The notes under the pieces are model-generated. The model was not told the DNA's origin. It ran no database searches and saw only the letters and a program-made list of their open reading frames with translations. 64,000 bases of DNA from Streptomyces tanashiensis. GTDB lineage: Bacteria; Actinomycetota; Actinomycetes; Streptomycetales; Streptomycetaceae. Shown here one piece after another: positions 36,622 through 46,975 of this stretch. Made by a program: the position numbers and the translations under genes. Numbering within the stretch: position 1 is the first letter of the stretch; every line of letters begins with the position of its first letter. The stretch lies in assembly GCF_014648895.1 (NCBI RefSeq), contig NZ_BMRZ01000003.1:930001-994000 (forward strand), read 5' to 3'.

Positions 36622-37398
36622 ATGTCCGCCGCCCTGCCTCGACCCGACCTCGGCGCCGCGCGGTTCGCCGACCACGCCCGGGACGCCGTCGAGCGCGCCG
36701 TCGCCGCCAACGTCGAAGCCGTCCCGCGCGCGGCCCGGCTCCTCGCCGACTGCGTCGCCGCCGACGGCGTCATCCACGCCTTCGGGACCGGCCACTCCCA
36801 GGCCGCCGCCCTGGAGATCGCCGGGCGCGCCGGCGGCCTCGTCCCCACCAGCCGCCTCTCGCTCGCCGACCTGGTGCTGCGCGGCGGCGAGGACCCCGCC
36901 GTCCTCGCCGACCCGCTCCTCGAACGCTCCCCGGGCCTCGCCGAACGGCTCTACGCCCTCGCCGACCCCCGCCCGCAGGACCTGTTCGTGATCATCTCCA
37001 ACTCCGGCGTCAACAACGCGATCGTCGACCTCGCGGTGAAGGTCACCGGAGCGGGACACCGCCTCGTCGCCCTCACCTCGCTCGCACACACCCACGCGGT
37101 GCCCGCCCTCCACGCGAGCGGCCGACGGCTCGCCGACCTCGCCGACGCCGTCCTCGACAACTGCGCCCCCACCGGCGACGCCGTCCTCCCGCTCCCCGAC
37201 GGCGGCGCCCTGTGCGGGATCTCCACCCTCACCTCCGCGCTCCTCGTCCAGATGACCGTCGCCGAGACCGTGGCCCTCCTCCTCGCCGAGGGCCACGAAC
37301 CGCCCGTCTACGTCTCCGCCAACATCCCCGGCGGCCACGAGCGCAACGCCCTCCTCGAAGCCCGCTACACGGGCAGGCTGCACCGCGGCGGCCACTGA
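36622..37398 (+). CDS. SIS-domain (UPF0309-like) sugar isomerase protein
   Basis: A 258-residue SIS-domain protein. VIHAFGTGHSQAAALEIAGRAGG is the first sugar-phosphate loop and FVIISNSGVNNAIVDLAVK the second; PVYVSANIPGGHERN is the end block of UPF0309 proteins. Such proteins bind or isomerise phosphosugars. The ATG at 36622 has GGAGG 8 nt upstream and is preferred over a GTG at 36607. Follows the kinase gene by 51 nt and probably acts in the same phosphosugar pathway. Confidence 0.85.
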   Translation: MSAALPRPDLGAARFADHARDAVERAVAANVEAVPRAARLLADCVAADGVIHAFGTGHSQAAALEIAGRAGGLVPTSRLSLADLVLRGGEDPAVLADPLLERSPGLAERLYALADPRPQDLFVIISNSGVNNAIVDLAVKVTGAGHRLVALTSLAHTHAVPALHASGRRLADLADAVLDNCAPTGDAVLPLPDGGALCGISTLTSALLVQMTVAETVALLLAEGHEPPVYVSANIPGGHERNALLEARYTGRLHRGGH

Positions 37399-37417
37399 AC
37401 CGGCCGGAGTCCCGGCA

Positions 37418-37440
37418 CTGTCAGTGGCGTCCCCTACGGT
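37418..37440 (+). promoter_or_regulatory. RecA-NDp (PafBC-type) promoter of an MFS exporter gene
   Basis: CTGTCAGTG, 8 nt (GCGTCCCC), TACGGT: eight of nine bases of the upstream element, exact spacing, consensus -10. The start codon is 36 nt downstream behind GAGGGGG. It implies induction of the exporter by DNA damage. Confidence 0.72.
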
Positions 37441-37476
37441 CGGTCGGGCAGGGAACCGACGGACCGAGGGGGCGCC

Positions 37477-38703
37477 GTGGCGGCGACGGGGACAGTGGGC
37501 GGGACCAGGGCGGCACCGGCCTGGCGGGGCGGCTTCGGACGCCTGTGGACCGCCGCGGTCGTCTCGCGGTTCGGCGACTCGCTGCGCACCGCCGCGCTGC
37601 CGCTGCTCGCCGCCTCGCTCACCGACGACCCCCTCCTCATCGCCTCCGTCACCGCCTGCGGCTTCCTGCCCTGGCTGCTCTTCGGGCTCCTCGGCGGGGC
37701 CGTCGCCGACCGCGTCGACCAGCGGCGGGCCATGTGGGCCGTCGACCTCGTCCGCGCCGGACTCGTGGCCGCCTTCGCCGCCGCCGTCGCCCTCGGACAC
37801 GCCACGATCGCGCTGCTGCTGGTCCTCGCCTTCGCCCTGACCACCCTGCAGACCCTCTTCGACAACGCGGCCACGGCCCTGCTGCCCGCCCTCGTCCCCC
37901 ACGAGACCCTCGCCGGGGCCAACGCCCGCCTGATGACCGGTCAGCAGCTCGCCGGCGGCCTCCTCGCCGGACCCGCGGTGCCCGTGCTGCTCCTCGCCGG
38001 GCCCGCCGTCCCGTACGCGGCCGACGCCGTCACCTACCTCTTGGCCGCACTCCTCATCGCCTCCCTGCGCACCGGGGCCCCCGAGCGGCCGCCCCGCCCG
38101 GCCGGGTCCACCCTCCGCGCCGAGATGGCCGAAGGGCTCGCCGTCCTGCGCGCGGACCGGGCCCTGCGGTGGCTCTGCACCGCCACCACCCTCTGCAACA
38201 TCGGCATGGGCGCCCTCATCGCCACCCTCGTCGTCCACGTGACGGACGGCCGGCCGACCGGAACCGCCGGGAACACCGCGTACGCCGCCACGATCACCGC
38301 CTACGCCCTGGGGGCCGTCGCCGGCGGCTTCCTCGCCCGGCGGATCGCCGAGCGGACCGGACGGATCCGCGCCGTGTTCCTCGCCGGCGCGGTCCAGACC
38401 GGCTGCCTGGTCCTGATGGGGACGGTGCCCGTCCTCGCGGTATCGATCGGGGCCATGGCGGTGTTCGGCTTCATGGGGACGGTGTGGAACGTCCAGCAGA
38501 CGACCCTCATGCAGGAGCGCGCCCCCGAGGGCATGCTCGGCCGCATCGCCGCGGCCTTCCGCACCCTCGCCGTCGCGGGAGCCCCGCTCGGGGCCCTCCT
38601 CGGCGGCGCCGCGGCCGCCGGCCTCGGACCGCACACACCCGCCCTCCTCGCGGCGGCGCTGTTCGCGCTCGCCGTCGCGTCGTTGACCCCCCTGATCAAT
38701 TAG
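37477..38703 (+). CDS. MFS exporter (EntS/MFS_3 type)
   Basis: A 408-residue 12-TM protein. FGRLWTAAVVSRFGDSLRTAALPLLAASLT, the loop GGAVADRVDQRRAM and the segment TLQTLFDNAATALLPALVP are typical of the EntS/MFS_3 group, which exports siderophores, macrolides or other drugs. GTG start at 37477 behind a good ribosome site. The gene is separate from the preceding RpiR-linked genes by its own promoter of DNA-damage type. pgi follows 48 nt downstream. Confidence 0.88.
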   Translation: MAATGTVGGTRAAPAWRGGFGRLWTAAVVSRFGDSLRTAALPLLAASLTDDPLLIASVTACGFLPWLLFGLLGGAVADRVDQRRAMWAVDLVRAGLVAAFAAAVALGHATIALLLVLAFALTTLQTLFDNAATALLPALVPHETLAGANARLMTGQQLAGGLLAGPAVPVLLLAGPAVPYAADAVTYLLAALLIASLRTGAPERPPRPAGSTLRAEMAEGLAVLRADRALRWLCTATTLCNIGMGALIATLVVHVTDGRPTGTAGNTAYAATITAYALGAVAGGFLARRIAERTGRIRAVFLAGAVQTGCLVLMGTVPVLAVSIGAMAVFGFMGTVWNVQQTTLMQERAPEGMLGRIAAAFRTLAVAGAPLGALLGGAAAAGLGPHTPALLAAALFALAVASLTPLIN

Positions 38704-38751
38704 GTTTGGGGGTGCAGCGGGGCAGACAAGCAGTACGAGAAGAAGTGGGCG

Positions 38752-40413
<1,662 letters not shown>

Positions 40414-40417
40414 ACGG

Positions 40418-40918
40418 ATGACGGGGGAGAACGCGGTACGGCTGCGGCCGCCCAGGAACGCCGTCGACGAGCGGGCCGTCACCTGGTGGCGGGCCCAGCT
40501 CCTCGTGACCACCGCCGTCCCGGTGGTGGTCCTGGGGGTGCTCGGCGCACTGATCGGGCCCGCCCGGTTCTGGCTGCTCCTCGCGGCCGGGGCCGTGGCG
40601 GTCCTGGGCCTCGCCTGCACCGCGTTCTTCCCCGCCTGGTGGTTCCGGGTGCACCGCTGGGAGGTCACCGACGAGGCCGTCTACGTGCGCACCGGAGCCC
40701 TCTGGCAGGAGTGGCGGATCGCCCCGATGTCCCGGATCCAGACGGTCGACACCGTACGGGGACCGCTGGAGCAGACCTTCCGGCTGGCCACCGTCACCGT
40801 CACCACCGCCTCCTCCAAGGGGCCGATCCGCATCGAGGGACTCGACCACGCGCTCGCCGCCGAGCTCGCCGAGCGGCTCACCGCGCTCACCCGGGCCACC
40901 CCCGGGGACGCCACATGA
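40418..40918 (+). CDS. Bacterial PH-domain membrane protein (YdbS-like)
   Basis: A 166-residue protein with two TM segments (LLVTTAVPVVVLGVLGALIG and FWLLLAAGAVAVLGLACTAFF) and one bPH_2 domain (WEVTDEAVYVRTGALWQEWRIAPMSRIQTVDTVRGPLEQTFRLA split over about residues 75-120). YdbS/YdbT-type pairs are membrane proteins of largely unknown role in envelope stress or secretion. Starts 4 nt after pgi and overlaps the next gene by 4 nt. Confidence 0.85.
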   Translation: MTGENAVRLRPPRNAVDERAVTWWRAQLLVTTAVPVVVLGVLGALIGPARFWLLLAAGAVAVLGLACTAFFPAWWFRVHRWEVTDEAVYVRTGALWQEWRIAPMSRIQTVDTVRGPLEQTFRLATVTVTTASSKGPIRIEGLDHALAAELAERLTALTRATPGDAT

Positions 40919-42432
40919 GCGAGGAGTGGCGGCGGCTCCACCCGCGCACCCTGCTCGCCGGCGCCGCCGTCCTCTGCGGAGTGGCCGGCGGCGCGGCCCT
41001 CCCGGCCGTGGCCGGTCTCGCGGGCGGCCGGCCGCTGTGGCAGGCCGTCGCCTGGGTCCTCGCCGGCACCGCGCTGCTCGTTTTTGCCGGCACCGCGGCC
41101 GACTGGGTCCGGCTGCGCCGCACCCGCTACCGCGTCGGCCCCGAGCGGGTCGACCTCCACACCGGGTTCCTGCTGCTCAAGCAGCGCTCCCTGGCCCGGG
41201 AGCGGATCCGCAGCGTCGACCTCACCGCCAACCCCCTCCAGCGCGTCCTCGGCCTCGTCAAGGTCCGCATCGGCACCGGTGAGCACACCGGCGGCGAGTC
41301 CACCCTCGAGCTCGACCTGGTTACCCGCACCGAGGGTGAGCGGCTCCGCCAGGAGCTCCTCGCCCGCGCCGCCGCCCCCGAGGAGACCGGCCACGACAGC
41401 GCCCTGGCCACCCTCGACCCGCGCTGGATCCGCTACGCCCCCGTCTCCTTCGTCGCCCCCGCTCTCGGCGGCGCCGCGGCCGGGGCCGTCATGCAGGTCA
41501 GCGAGTGGTTCGGCGCCCAGGGGAAGGTCATCGACTGGATAGGGGACCGCTTCCAGGAGGTCTCCGTGACCTGGATGATCCTCGACCTGGTCCTGCTCGC
41601 CACCGCCGTCGGGGCCGTCGGTGCGCTCGGGCTCTGGGTCGAGATGTGGTGGAACTACCGCCTGGAGCGCGAGCCCGGCGGCACCCTCCGGGTCCGCCGC
41701 GGCCTCCTCACCGCCCGGTCGGTCACGCTGGAGGAGCGCCGGCTGCGCGGGATCGAGCTCGTCGAGCCGCTCGGGGTGCGGCTGTTCGGGGCCGCCCGCG
41801 TCGACGCCGTCGCCACCGGCCTCGCCCAGGACGACGACGACAAGCACGCCGACCTGAAGAACCTGCTGCCGGCCGTCCCCCGGGAGCGGGCCGAGCGGGT
41901 CGCCGCCCGGGTCCTGAGCGAGCCGGAACCGCCGACCGGGGCGCCTCTCGCCGCCCACCCCCGGGCCGCCCGCACCCGGCGCCTGCGCTGGGCCCTGTGG
42001 AGCGTCCTCGGGCCCGTCGCGCTCCTCGCCGTCCTCGGCCTGCTCCTCACACCGGTCCTGCTGTACGTGGCGGCCGGCTGCGCCGTCGTCCTCACCCCGA
42101 TCGCCGTGCTCTTCGCCCGCGACGCGTACCGCGCCCTCGGACACGGCGTCAGCGGCGCCTATCTGGTCGCCCGTTCGGGCACCGTCCGGCGGTCGACGGT
42201 CGCCCTCCAGCGCTCCGGCGTCATCGGCTGGACCGTCAAGCAGTCGTACTTCCAGCGGCGCGCCGGCGTCCTGACCCTCACCGCCACCACGGCGGCCGGA
42301 ACGGGCGGCTACGACGTGTACGACACGGGGGAGAGCCAGGGCCTCGCCTTCGCCGCCGAGGCCGTACCCGGGCTCCTCGCGCCCTTCCTGGAGCCCGTAC
42401 ACACGCCGGAGGCCCGGCCCACCCTCAGGTGA
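40915..42432 (+). CDS. Multi-domain bacterial PH-domain membrane protein (YdbT-like)
   Basis: A 505-residue membrane protein with three bPH_2 units separated by TM hairpins. Unit 1 contains YRVGPERVDLHTGFLLLKQR, unit 2 YRLEREPGGTLRVRRGLLTARSV, and unit 3 AYLVARSGTVRRSTVALQRSGV. This is the usual partner of the short YdbS-like protein in front of it. The ATG overlaps the stop of that gene. Its 3-prime end forms one arm of a terminator. Confidence 0.85.
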   Translation: MSEEWRRLHPRTLLAGAAVLCGVAGGAALPAVAGLAGGRPLWQAVAWVLAGTALLVFAGTAADWVRLRRTRYRVGPERVDLHTGFLLLKQRSLARERIRSVDLTANPLQRVLGLVKVRIGTGEHTGGESTLELDLVTRTEGERLRQELLARAAAPEETGHDSALATLDPRWIRYAPVSFVAPALGGAAAGAVMQVSEWFGAQGKVIDWIGDRFQEVSVTWMILDLVLLATAVGAVGALGLWVEMWWNYRLEREPGGTLRVRRGLLTARSVTLEERRLRGIELVEPLGVRLFGAARVDAVATGLAQDDDDKHADLKNLLPAVPRERAERVAARVLSEPEPPTGAPLAAHPRAARTRRLRWALWSVLGPVALLAVLGLLLTPVLLYVAAGCAVVLTPIAVLFARDAYRALGHGVSGAYLVARSGTVRRSTVALQRSGVIGWTVKQSYFQRRAGVLTLTATTAAGTGGYDVYDTGESQGLAFAAEAVPGLLAPFLEPVHTPEARPTLR

Positions 42433-42444
42433 ACCGGGCCTCCG
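42407..42444. terminator. Bidirectional terminator between PH-domain gene and pgl
   Basis: CGGAGGCCCGG (42407-42417) and CCGGGCCTCCG (42434-42444) form a perfect 11-bp stem with a 16-nt loop that spans the stop of the PH-domain gene; pgl ends at 42455 from the other side. Confidence 0.7.
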
Positions 42445-42454
42445 TACCGGTGGA

Positions 42455-43234
42455 TCAGGCCGAGGCCGGCGGATACAGGCTCCGCGGCAGCTCCGAAGCG
42501 GCCGCCGCGTCCAGCAGCCACAGCGTGCGCGAGCGGCCGTAGGCACCGGCCGCCGGGGCCTGCACCTCGCCCGCGCCCGACAGCGCGATCGCCGCGGCCT
42601 TCGCCTTGTCCTCCCCGGCCGCGAGCAGCCAGACCTCCTTGGCCGCCCGGATCGCCGGGAGCGTCAGCGAGACGCGGACCGGCGGCGGCTTCGGCGCGCC
42701 GTGCACCCCGACCACCGTCCGCTCGGTCTCGCGGACCGCCGGCAGCTCCGGGAAGAGCGAGGCCACATGCGTGTCCGGGCCGACGCCCAGCATCAGCACG
42801 TCGAAGGTCGGCACCCCGCCGTGGTCGCCGGGACCCGCGGCCGCGGCCAGCTCCTCCGCGTACGCCGCGGCGGCGGCGTCGACGTCGACGTACGGCCCGT
42901 CCGAGGCCGGCATGGCGTGCACCCGCGCCGGGTCGAGCGGCACCCGGTCGAGCAGCGCCGCACGGGCCTGGGTGACGTTCCGCTCGGGGTCGCCCTCGGG
43001 CAGGAACCGCTCGTCGCCCCACCACAGGTCGAGCCGCGACCAGTCGACCGCGTCCCGCGCGGGCGCCGAACCGAGCGCCGCGAGCAGGCCGTTGCCGTTG
43101 CGGCCGCCGGTCAGCACGACCGAGGCGGAGCCACGCGCCGCCTGGGCGTCCACGATCCGGGTGATGAGCCGGGCCGCTGCGGCCTCGGCCATCAGCTCCT
43201 TGTCGCGGTGGACGACCAGCTGAGGGGTGCTCAC
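42455..43234 (-). CDS. pgl: 6-Phosphogluconolactonase
   Basis: A 259-residue NagB-like-fold hydrolase that opens 6-phosphoglucono-lactone. Conserved blocks: VVLTGGRNGNGLLAAL, WSRLDLWWGDERFLPEGDPERN, DVLMLGVGPDTHVASLFP and LTLPAIRAAKEVWLLAAGEDKA. GTG start at 43234 overlaps the opcA stop by 4 nt. Last gene of tkt-tal-zwf-opcA-pgl. Confidence 0.96.
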   Translation of the reverse strand: MSTPQLVVHRDKELMAEAAAARLITRIVDAQAARGSASVVLTGGRNGNGLLAALGSAPARDAVDWSRLDLWWGDERFLPEGDPERNVTQARAALLDRVPLDPARVHAMPASDGPYVDVDAAAAAYAEELAAAAGPGDHGGVPTFDVLMLGVGPDTHVASLFPELPAVRETERTVVGVHGAPKPPPVRVSLTLPAIRAAKEVWLLAAGEDKAKAAAIALSGAGEVQAPAAGAYGRSRTLWLLDAAAASELPRSLYPPASA

Positions 43235-44286
43235 TTGGCCGCCTTCTTGGCCGGGGCCTTCTTCGCGGCGGGCTTGGCGGCGGGGACCGTCTCCACGACG
43301 GCCTCCACCTCGGCCTCCACGACCGTCTCCACGACGGTCTCGGGGGCGGTGGTCGCCGCCTCCTCGTCCAGCCGCTCCAGTCCGAACCTGAGCGCCGTCG
43401 CGTAGGTGTCGTCCGGGTCGAGCCGGCGCAGCTCCTCCGCGATCAGCTCGGCGGTGTCGCGGCGCTTGAGCGCCACCCCACGGTCGGGCTGGCCCTGGAT
43501 GGAGAGCGTCGCGAGCGAGCCGTCCGGCCGGTCGAGCACGATCGGGCCGGAGCTGGTCTCCATCCGTACGGAGGTGAGACCGGGGCCCGCCGACTTCGAG
43601 CGGCGCACCGGCACCTTCAGCCGGTCCGCGAGCCACATCGCGAGCAGTTCGACGCTCGGGTTGAACTCCTCGCCCTCCACCTCGGCCGAGGTGACCTCGC
43701 AGACGACCTGGTCGAGCGCGGCGGCCAGCATCGAACGCCACGGGGTGATCCGGGTCCACGAGAGGTCCGTGTCGCCCGGGGTGTACGCGTCCGCGCGCGC
43801 GGTCAGCTCCTGGATGGGCTGCTCGGCGGAGTACGTGTCGGTCACCCGGCGCTGGGCGAGCGCGCCCAGCGGGTCGTTCGCCGGGTCGGACGGCGCGTTC
43901 ACCGGCCACCAGACGACGACGGGGGCGTCCGGGAGGAGCAGCGGCAGCACCACCGACTGGGCGTGGTCGACGACCTCGCCGTACAGCCGGAGGACCACCG
44001 TCTCGCCGGTGCTGGCGTCGGCGCCGAGGCGGACCTCGGCGTCGAGCCGCGCCTTGGCGCGGTCCCGCGGGGAGCGCGAGACCCTCTTGATGACGACGAG
44101 GGTCCGCGAGGGGTGCTCGCGGGACGCCTCGTTGGCCGCCTTGAGCGCGTCGTAGGCGTTCTCCTCGTCGGTGACGATCACGAGGGTGAGCACCATACCG
44201 ACGGCCGGCGTGCCGATCGCCCGCCGCCCGAGCACCAGCGCCTTGTTGATCTTCGAGGACGTGGTGTCCGTCAGGTCGGTCTTCAT
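43231..44286 (-). CDS. opcA: Glucose-6-phosphate dehydrogenase assembly protein OpcA
   Basis: A 351-residue actinobacterial and cyanobacterial factor needed for assembly or redox activation of G6PDH. Recognised by VLTLVIVTDEENAYDALKAANEASREHPSRTLVVI, VVLPLLLPDAPVVVWWPVNAPSDP and the C-terminal PDGSLATLSIQGQPDRGVALKRRD. The last 45 residues are a Thr/Glu/Val repeat ending in [16 protein letters not shown], a Lys/Ala tail similar to that of UvrA. ATG at 44286 overlaps the zwf stop. Confidence 0.96.
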   Translation of the reverse strand: MKTDLTDTTSSKINKALVLGRRAIGTPAVGMVLTLVIVTDEENAYDALKAANEASREHPSRTLVVIKRVSRSPRDRAKARLDAEVRLGADASTGETVVLRLYGEVVDHAQSVVLPLLLPDAPVVVWWPVNAPSDPANDPLGALAQRRVTDTYSAEQPIQELTARADAYTPGDTDLSWTRITPWRSMLAAALDQVVCEVTSAEVEGEEFNPSVELLAMWLADRLKVPVRRSKSAGPGLTSVRMETSSGPIVLDRPDGSLATLSIQGQPDRGVALKRRDTAELIAEELRRLDPDDTYATALRFGLERLDEEAATTAPETVVETVVEAEVEAVVETVPAAKPAAKKAPAKKAAK

Positions 44287-45815
44287 GGCCGGCGCCAGCT
44301 CCTGCCGTCTCGTGCGAGCATCTCGTCCGCCTCGACCGGACCCCAGGTCCCGGACTGGTACTGCGCGGGCTTGCCGTGCGTGTCCCAGAACTGCTCGATC
44401 GGGTCGAGGATCTTCCAGGACAGCTCGACCTCCTCGACGCGCGGGAAGAGGTTGGAGTCGCCGAGCAGGACGTCGAGGATGAGCCGCTCGTACGCCTCGG
44501 GGCTGGACTCCGTGAAGGACTCGCCGTACGCGAAGTCCATCGACACGTCCCGGATCTCCATCTGGGTGCCGGGCACCTTGGAGCCGAACCGCACCGTCAC
44601 GCCCTCGTCCGGCTGGACCCGGATCACGATGGCGTTGCGGCCGAGCTCCTCGGTCGCGGTGTGGTCGAAGGGGGAGTGCGGGGCGCGCTGGAAGACGACC
44701 GCGATCTCGGTGACGCGGCGGCCCAGGCGCTTGCCGGTCCGCAGGTAGAACGGGACGCCCGCCCAGCGGCGGTTGTCGATCTCCAGCTTGACGGCCGCGT
44801 AGGTGTCGGTCTTCGACTGGGGGTCGATGCCGTCTTCCTGGAGGTAGCCGACGGCCTTGGCGCCGCCCTGCCACCCGGCCGCGTACTGGCCGCGGACCGT
44901 GGACTCGCCCAGGTCCTTGGGCAGCTTCACGGCGCCGAGGACCTTGGTCTTCTCGGCGGCCAGCGCGTCGGCGTCGAAGGAGGCGGGCTCCTCCATCGCG
45001 GTCAGCGCGAGCAGCTGGAGCAGGTGGTTCTGGATGACGTCACGGGCGGCGCCGATGCCGTCGTAGTAGCCGGCGCGGCCGCCGATGCCGATGTCCTCGG
45101 CCATGGTGATCTGCACGTGGTCGACGTACGACCGGTTCCAGATCGGCTCGAAGAGGGTGTTGGCGAAGCGGAGCGCCAGGATGTTCTGGACGGTCTCCTT
45201 GCCGAGGTAGTGGTCGATCCGGAAGACCGCGTCGGGCGGGAAGACCTCGTGGACGACCTCGTTGAGCTCCTTGGCGGAGACCAGGTCGTGGCCGAAGGGC
45301 TTCTCGATGACCGCGCGGCGCCAGGAGCCGTCCTTCTGGTCGGCGAGGCCGTGCTTCTTGAGCTGCTGGACGACCAGCGGGAAGAACTTCGGCGGCACGG
45401 AGAGGTAGAAGGCGAAGTTGCCGCCCGTGCCCTGCGCCTTGTCGAGCTCCTCGATCGTCGACTTGAGCTGTTCGAAGGCCGTGTCGTCGTCGAAGTCGCC
45501 CTGGACGAACCGCATGCCCTGGATCAGCTGCTGCCACACCTCCTCGCGGAAGGGGGTGCGCGCGTGCTGCTTGACGGCCTCGTAGACCTCCTGCGCGAAG
45601 TCCTCGTCCGCCCACTCGCGGCGGGCGAAGCCCACGAGCGAGAAGCCCGGCGGCAGCAGGCCGCGGTTGGCCAGGTCGTAGACGGCGGGCATCAGCTTCT
45701 TACGGGACAAATCGCCCGTGACGCCGAAGATCACCAGACCCGACGGCCCCGCGATGCGCGGGAGCCGTCGGTCTGCGGCGTCACGGAGCGGGTTGGCTCC
45801 GTGGACTGCGCTCAA
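44283..45815 (-). CDS. zwf: Glucose-6-phosphate 1-dehydrogenase
   Basis: A 510-residue enzyme, first step of the oxidative pentose-phosphate pathway and main NADPH source. Nucleotide motif GVTGDLSRKKLMPA, catalytic signature RIDHYLGKE, and YLRTGKRLGRR are visible. The start is a TTG at 45815 (MSAVHGANPLRDAADRRLPR): GGAGG lies 10 nt upstream inside the tal 3-prime end, and no ATG or GTG gives the family N-terminus. It begins 5 nt after the tal stop and overlaps opcA. Confidence 0.97.
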   Translation of the reverse strand: MSAVHGANPLRDAADRRLPRIAGPSGLVIFGVTGDLSRKKLMPAVYDLANRGLLPPGFSLVGFARREWADEDFAQEVYEAVKQHARTPFREEVWQQLIQGMRFVQGDFDDDTAFEQLKSTIEELDKAQGTGGNFAFYLSVPPKFFPLVVQQLKKHGLADQKDGSWRRAVIEKPFGHDLVSAKELNEVVHEVFPPDAVFRIDHYLGKETVQNILALRFANTLFEPIWNRSYVDHVQITMAEDIGIGGRAGYYDGIGAARDVIQNHLLQLLALTAMEEPASFDADALAAEKTKVLGAVKLPKDLGESTVRGQYAAGWQGGAKAVGYLQEDGIDPQSKTDTYAAVKLEIDNRRWAGVPFYLRTGKRLGRRVTEIAVVFQRAPHSPFDHTATEELGRNAIVIRVQPDEGVTVRFGSKVPGTQMEIRDVSMDFAYGESFTESSPEAYERLILDVLLGDSNLFPRVEEVELSWKILDPIEQFWDTHGKPAQYQSGTWGPVEADEMLARDGRSWRRP

Positions 45816-45820
45816 AGTGC

Positions 45821-46939
45821 TTACGCCTCCGAAGATCCGCGGCGGGCGAGCTCCGCCTCGGTGGACTTGAGCAGGTCGTTCCAGGACGCCTCGAACTTCT
45901 CGACGCCCTCGTCCTCCAGCAGCTGGACGACGTCGTCGTAGCTGATGCCCAGCTTCTCGACGGCGGCCAGCTCGGCCCGCGACTGCTCGTACGTGCCGCG
46001 GATCGTGTCACCGGTGACCTCGCCGTGGTCGGCGGTGGCCTCCAGGGTGGCCTCCGGCATGGTGTTCACCGTGCCGGGCGCGACCAGGTCCACGACGTAC
46101 AGCGTGTCCTTGTAGGCCGGGTCCTTGACGCCGGTCGAGGCCCACAGCGGACGCTGCTTGTTGGCCTGCGCCTTGTCGAGGGCGGCCCAGCGCTCCGAGG
46201 AGAAGACCTCCTCGTAGGCCTCGTAGGCCAGGCGGGCGTTGGCCAGGGCGGCCTTGCCCTTGAGCGCCTTGGCCTCGTCGGTGCCGATGCCGTCCAGGCG
46301 CTTGTCGATCTCCGAGTCCACGCGGGAGACGAAGAAGGAGGCCACCGAGTGGATCTTGGAGAGGTCGAGGCCGCGCTCGCGGGCCTTCTCCAGACCCGCC
46401 AGGTAGGCGTCCATGACCGCGCGGTAGCGCTCCAGCGAGAAGATCAGCGTGACGTTGACGCTGATGCCGAGGCCGATGACCTCGGTGATCGCCGGCAGGC
46501 CCGCCTTGGTGGCCGGGATCTTGATCAGGGTGTTGGGGCGGTCCACCAGCCAGGCCAGCTGCTTGGCCTCGGCGATGGTCGCCGCCGTCTCGTGGGCGAG
46601 ACGCGGGTCGACCTCGATGGAGACCCGGCCGTCTTGGCCCTCGGTCGCCTCGAAGACCGGCCGCAGGATGTCGGCGGCGTCACGGACGTCCGCCGTCGTG
46701 ATCATGCGGATGGCCTCGTCGACGGTCACCTTGCGGGCGGCGAGGTCGACGAGCTGCTGCTCGTAACCGTCACCCGAGGAGATGGCCTTCTGGAAGATCG
46801 ACGGGTTCGTGGTCACACCGACCACGTGGCTCTGGTCGATGAGCTCGGCCAGGTTGCCGGACGTGATCCGCTTGCGCGAGAGGTCGTCCAGCCAGATCGC
46901 GACGCCTTCGTCGGAGAGGCGCTTGAGAGCGTCTGTCAT
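45821..46939 (-). CDS. tal: Transaldolase
   Basis: A 372-residue enzyme that moves a dihydroxyacetone unit between sugar phosphates. The signature [15 protein letters not shown] and the Schiff-base lysine in [11 protein letters not shown] are present, with [18 protein letters not shown] and [18 protein letters not shown] further on. The actinobacterial long form. It follows tkt by 36 nt and is preceded by GGAG. Acts with transketolase in the non-oxidative branch. Confidence 0.98.
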   Translation of the reverse strand: MTDALKRLSDEGVAIWLDDLSRKRITSGNLAELIDQSHVVGVTTNPSIFQKAISSGDGYEQQLVDLAARKVTVDEAIRMITTADVRDAADILRPVFEATEGQDGRVSIEVDPRLAHETAATIAEAKQLAWLVDRPNTLIKIPATKAGLPAITEVIGLGISVNVTLIFSLERYRAVMDAYLAGLEKARERGLDLSKIHSVASFFVSRVDSEIDKRLDGIGTDEAKALKGKAALANARLAYEAYEEVFSSERWAALDKAQANKQRPLWASTGVKDPAYKDTLYVVDLVAPGTVNTMPEATLEATADHGEVTGDTIRGTYEQSRAELAAVEKLGISYDDVVQLLEDEGVEKFEASWNDLLKSTEAELARRGSSEA

Positions 46940-46975
46940 GAGAATTGCATCTCCATTAAGTCGTACGTACGGACG

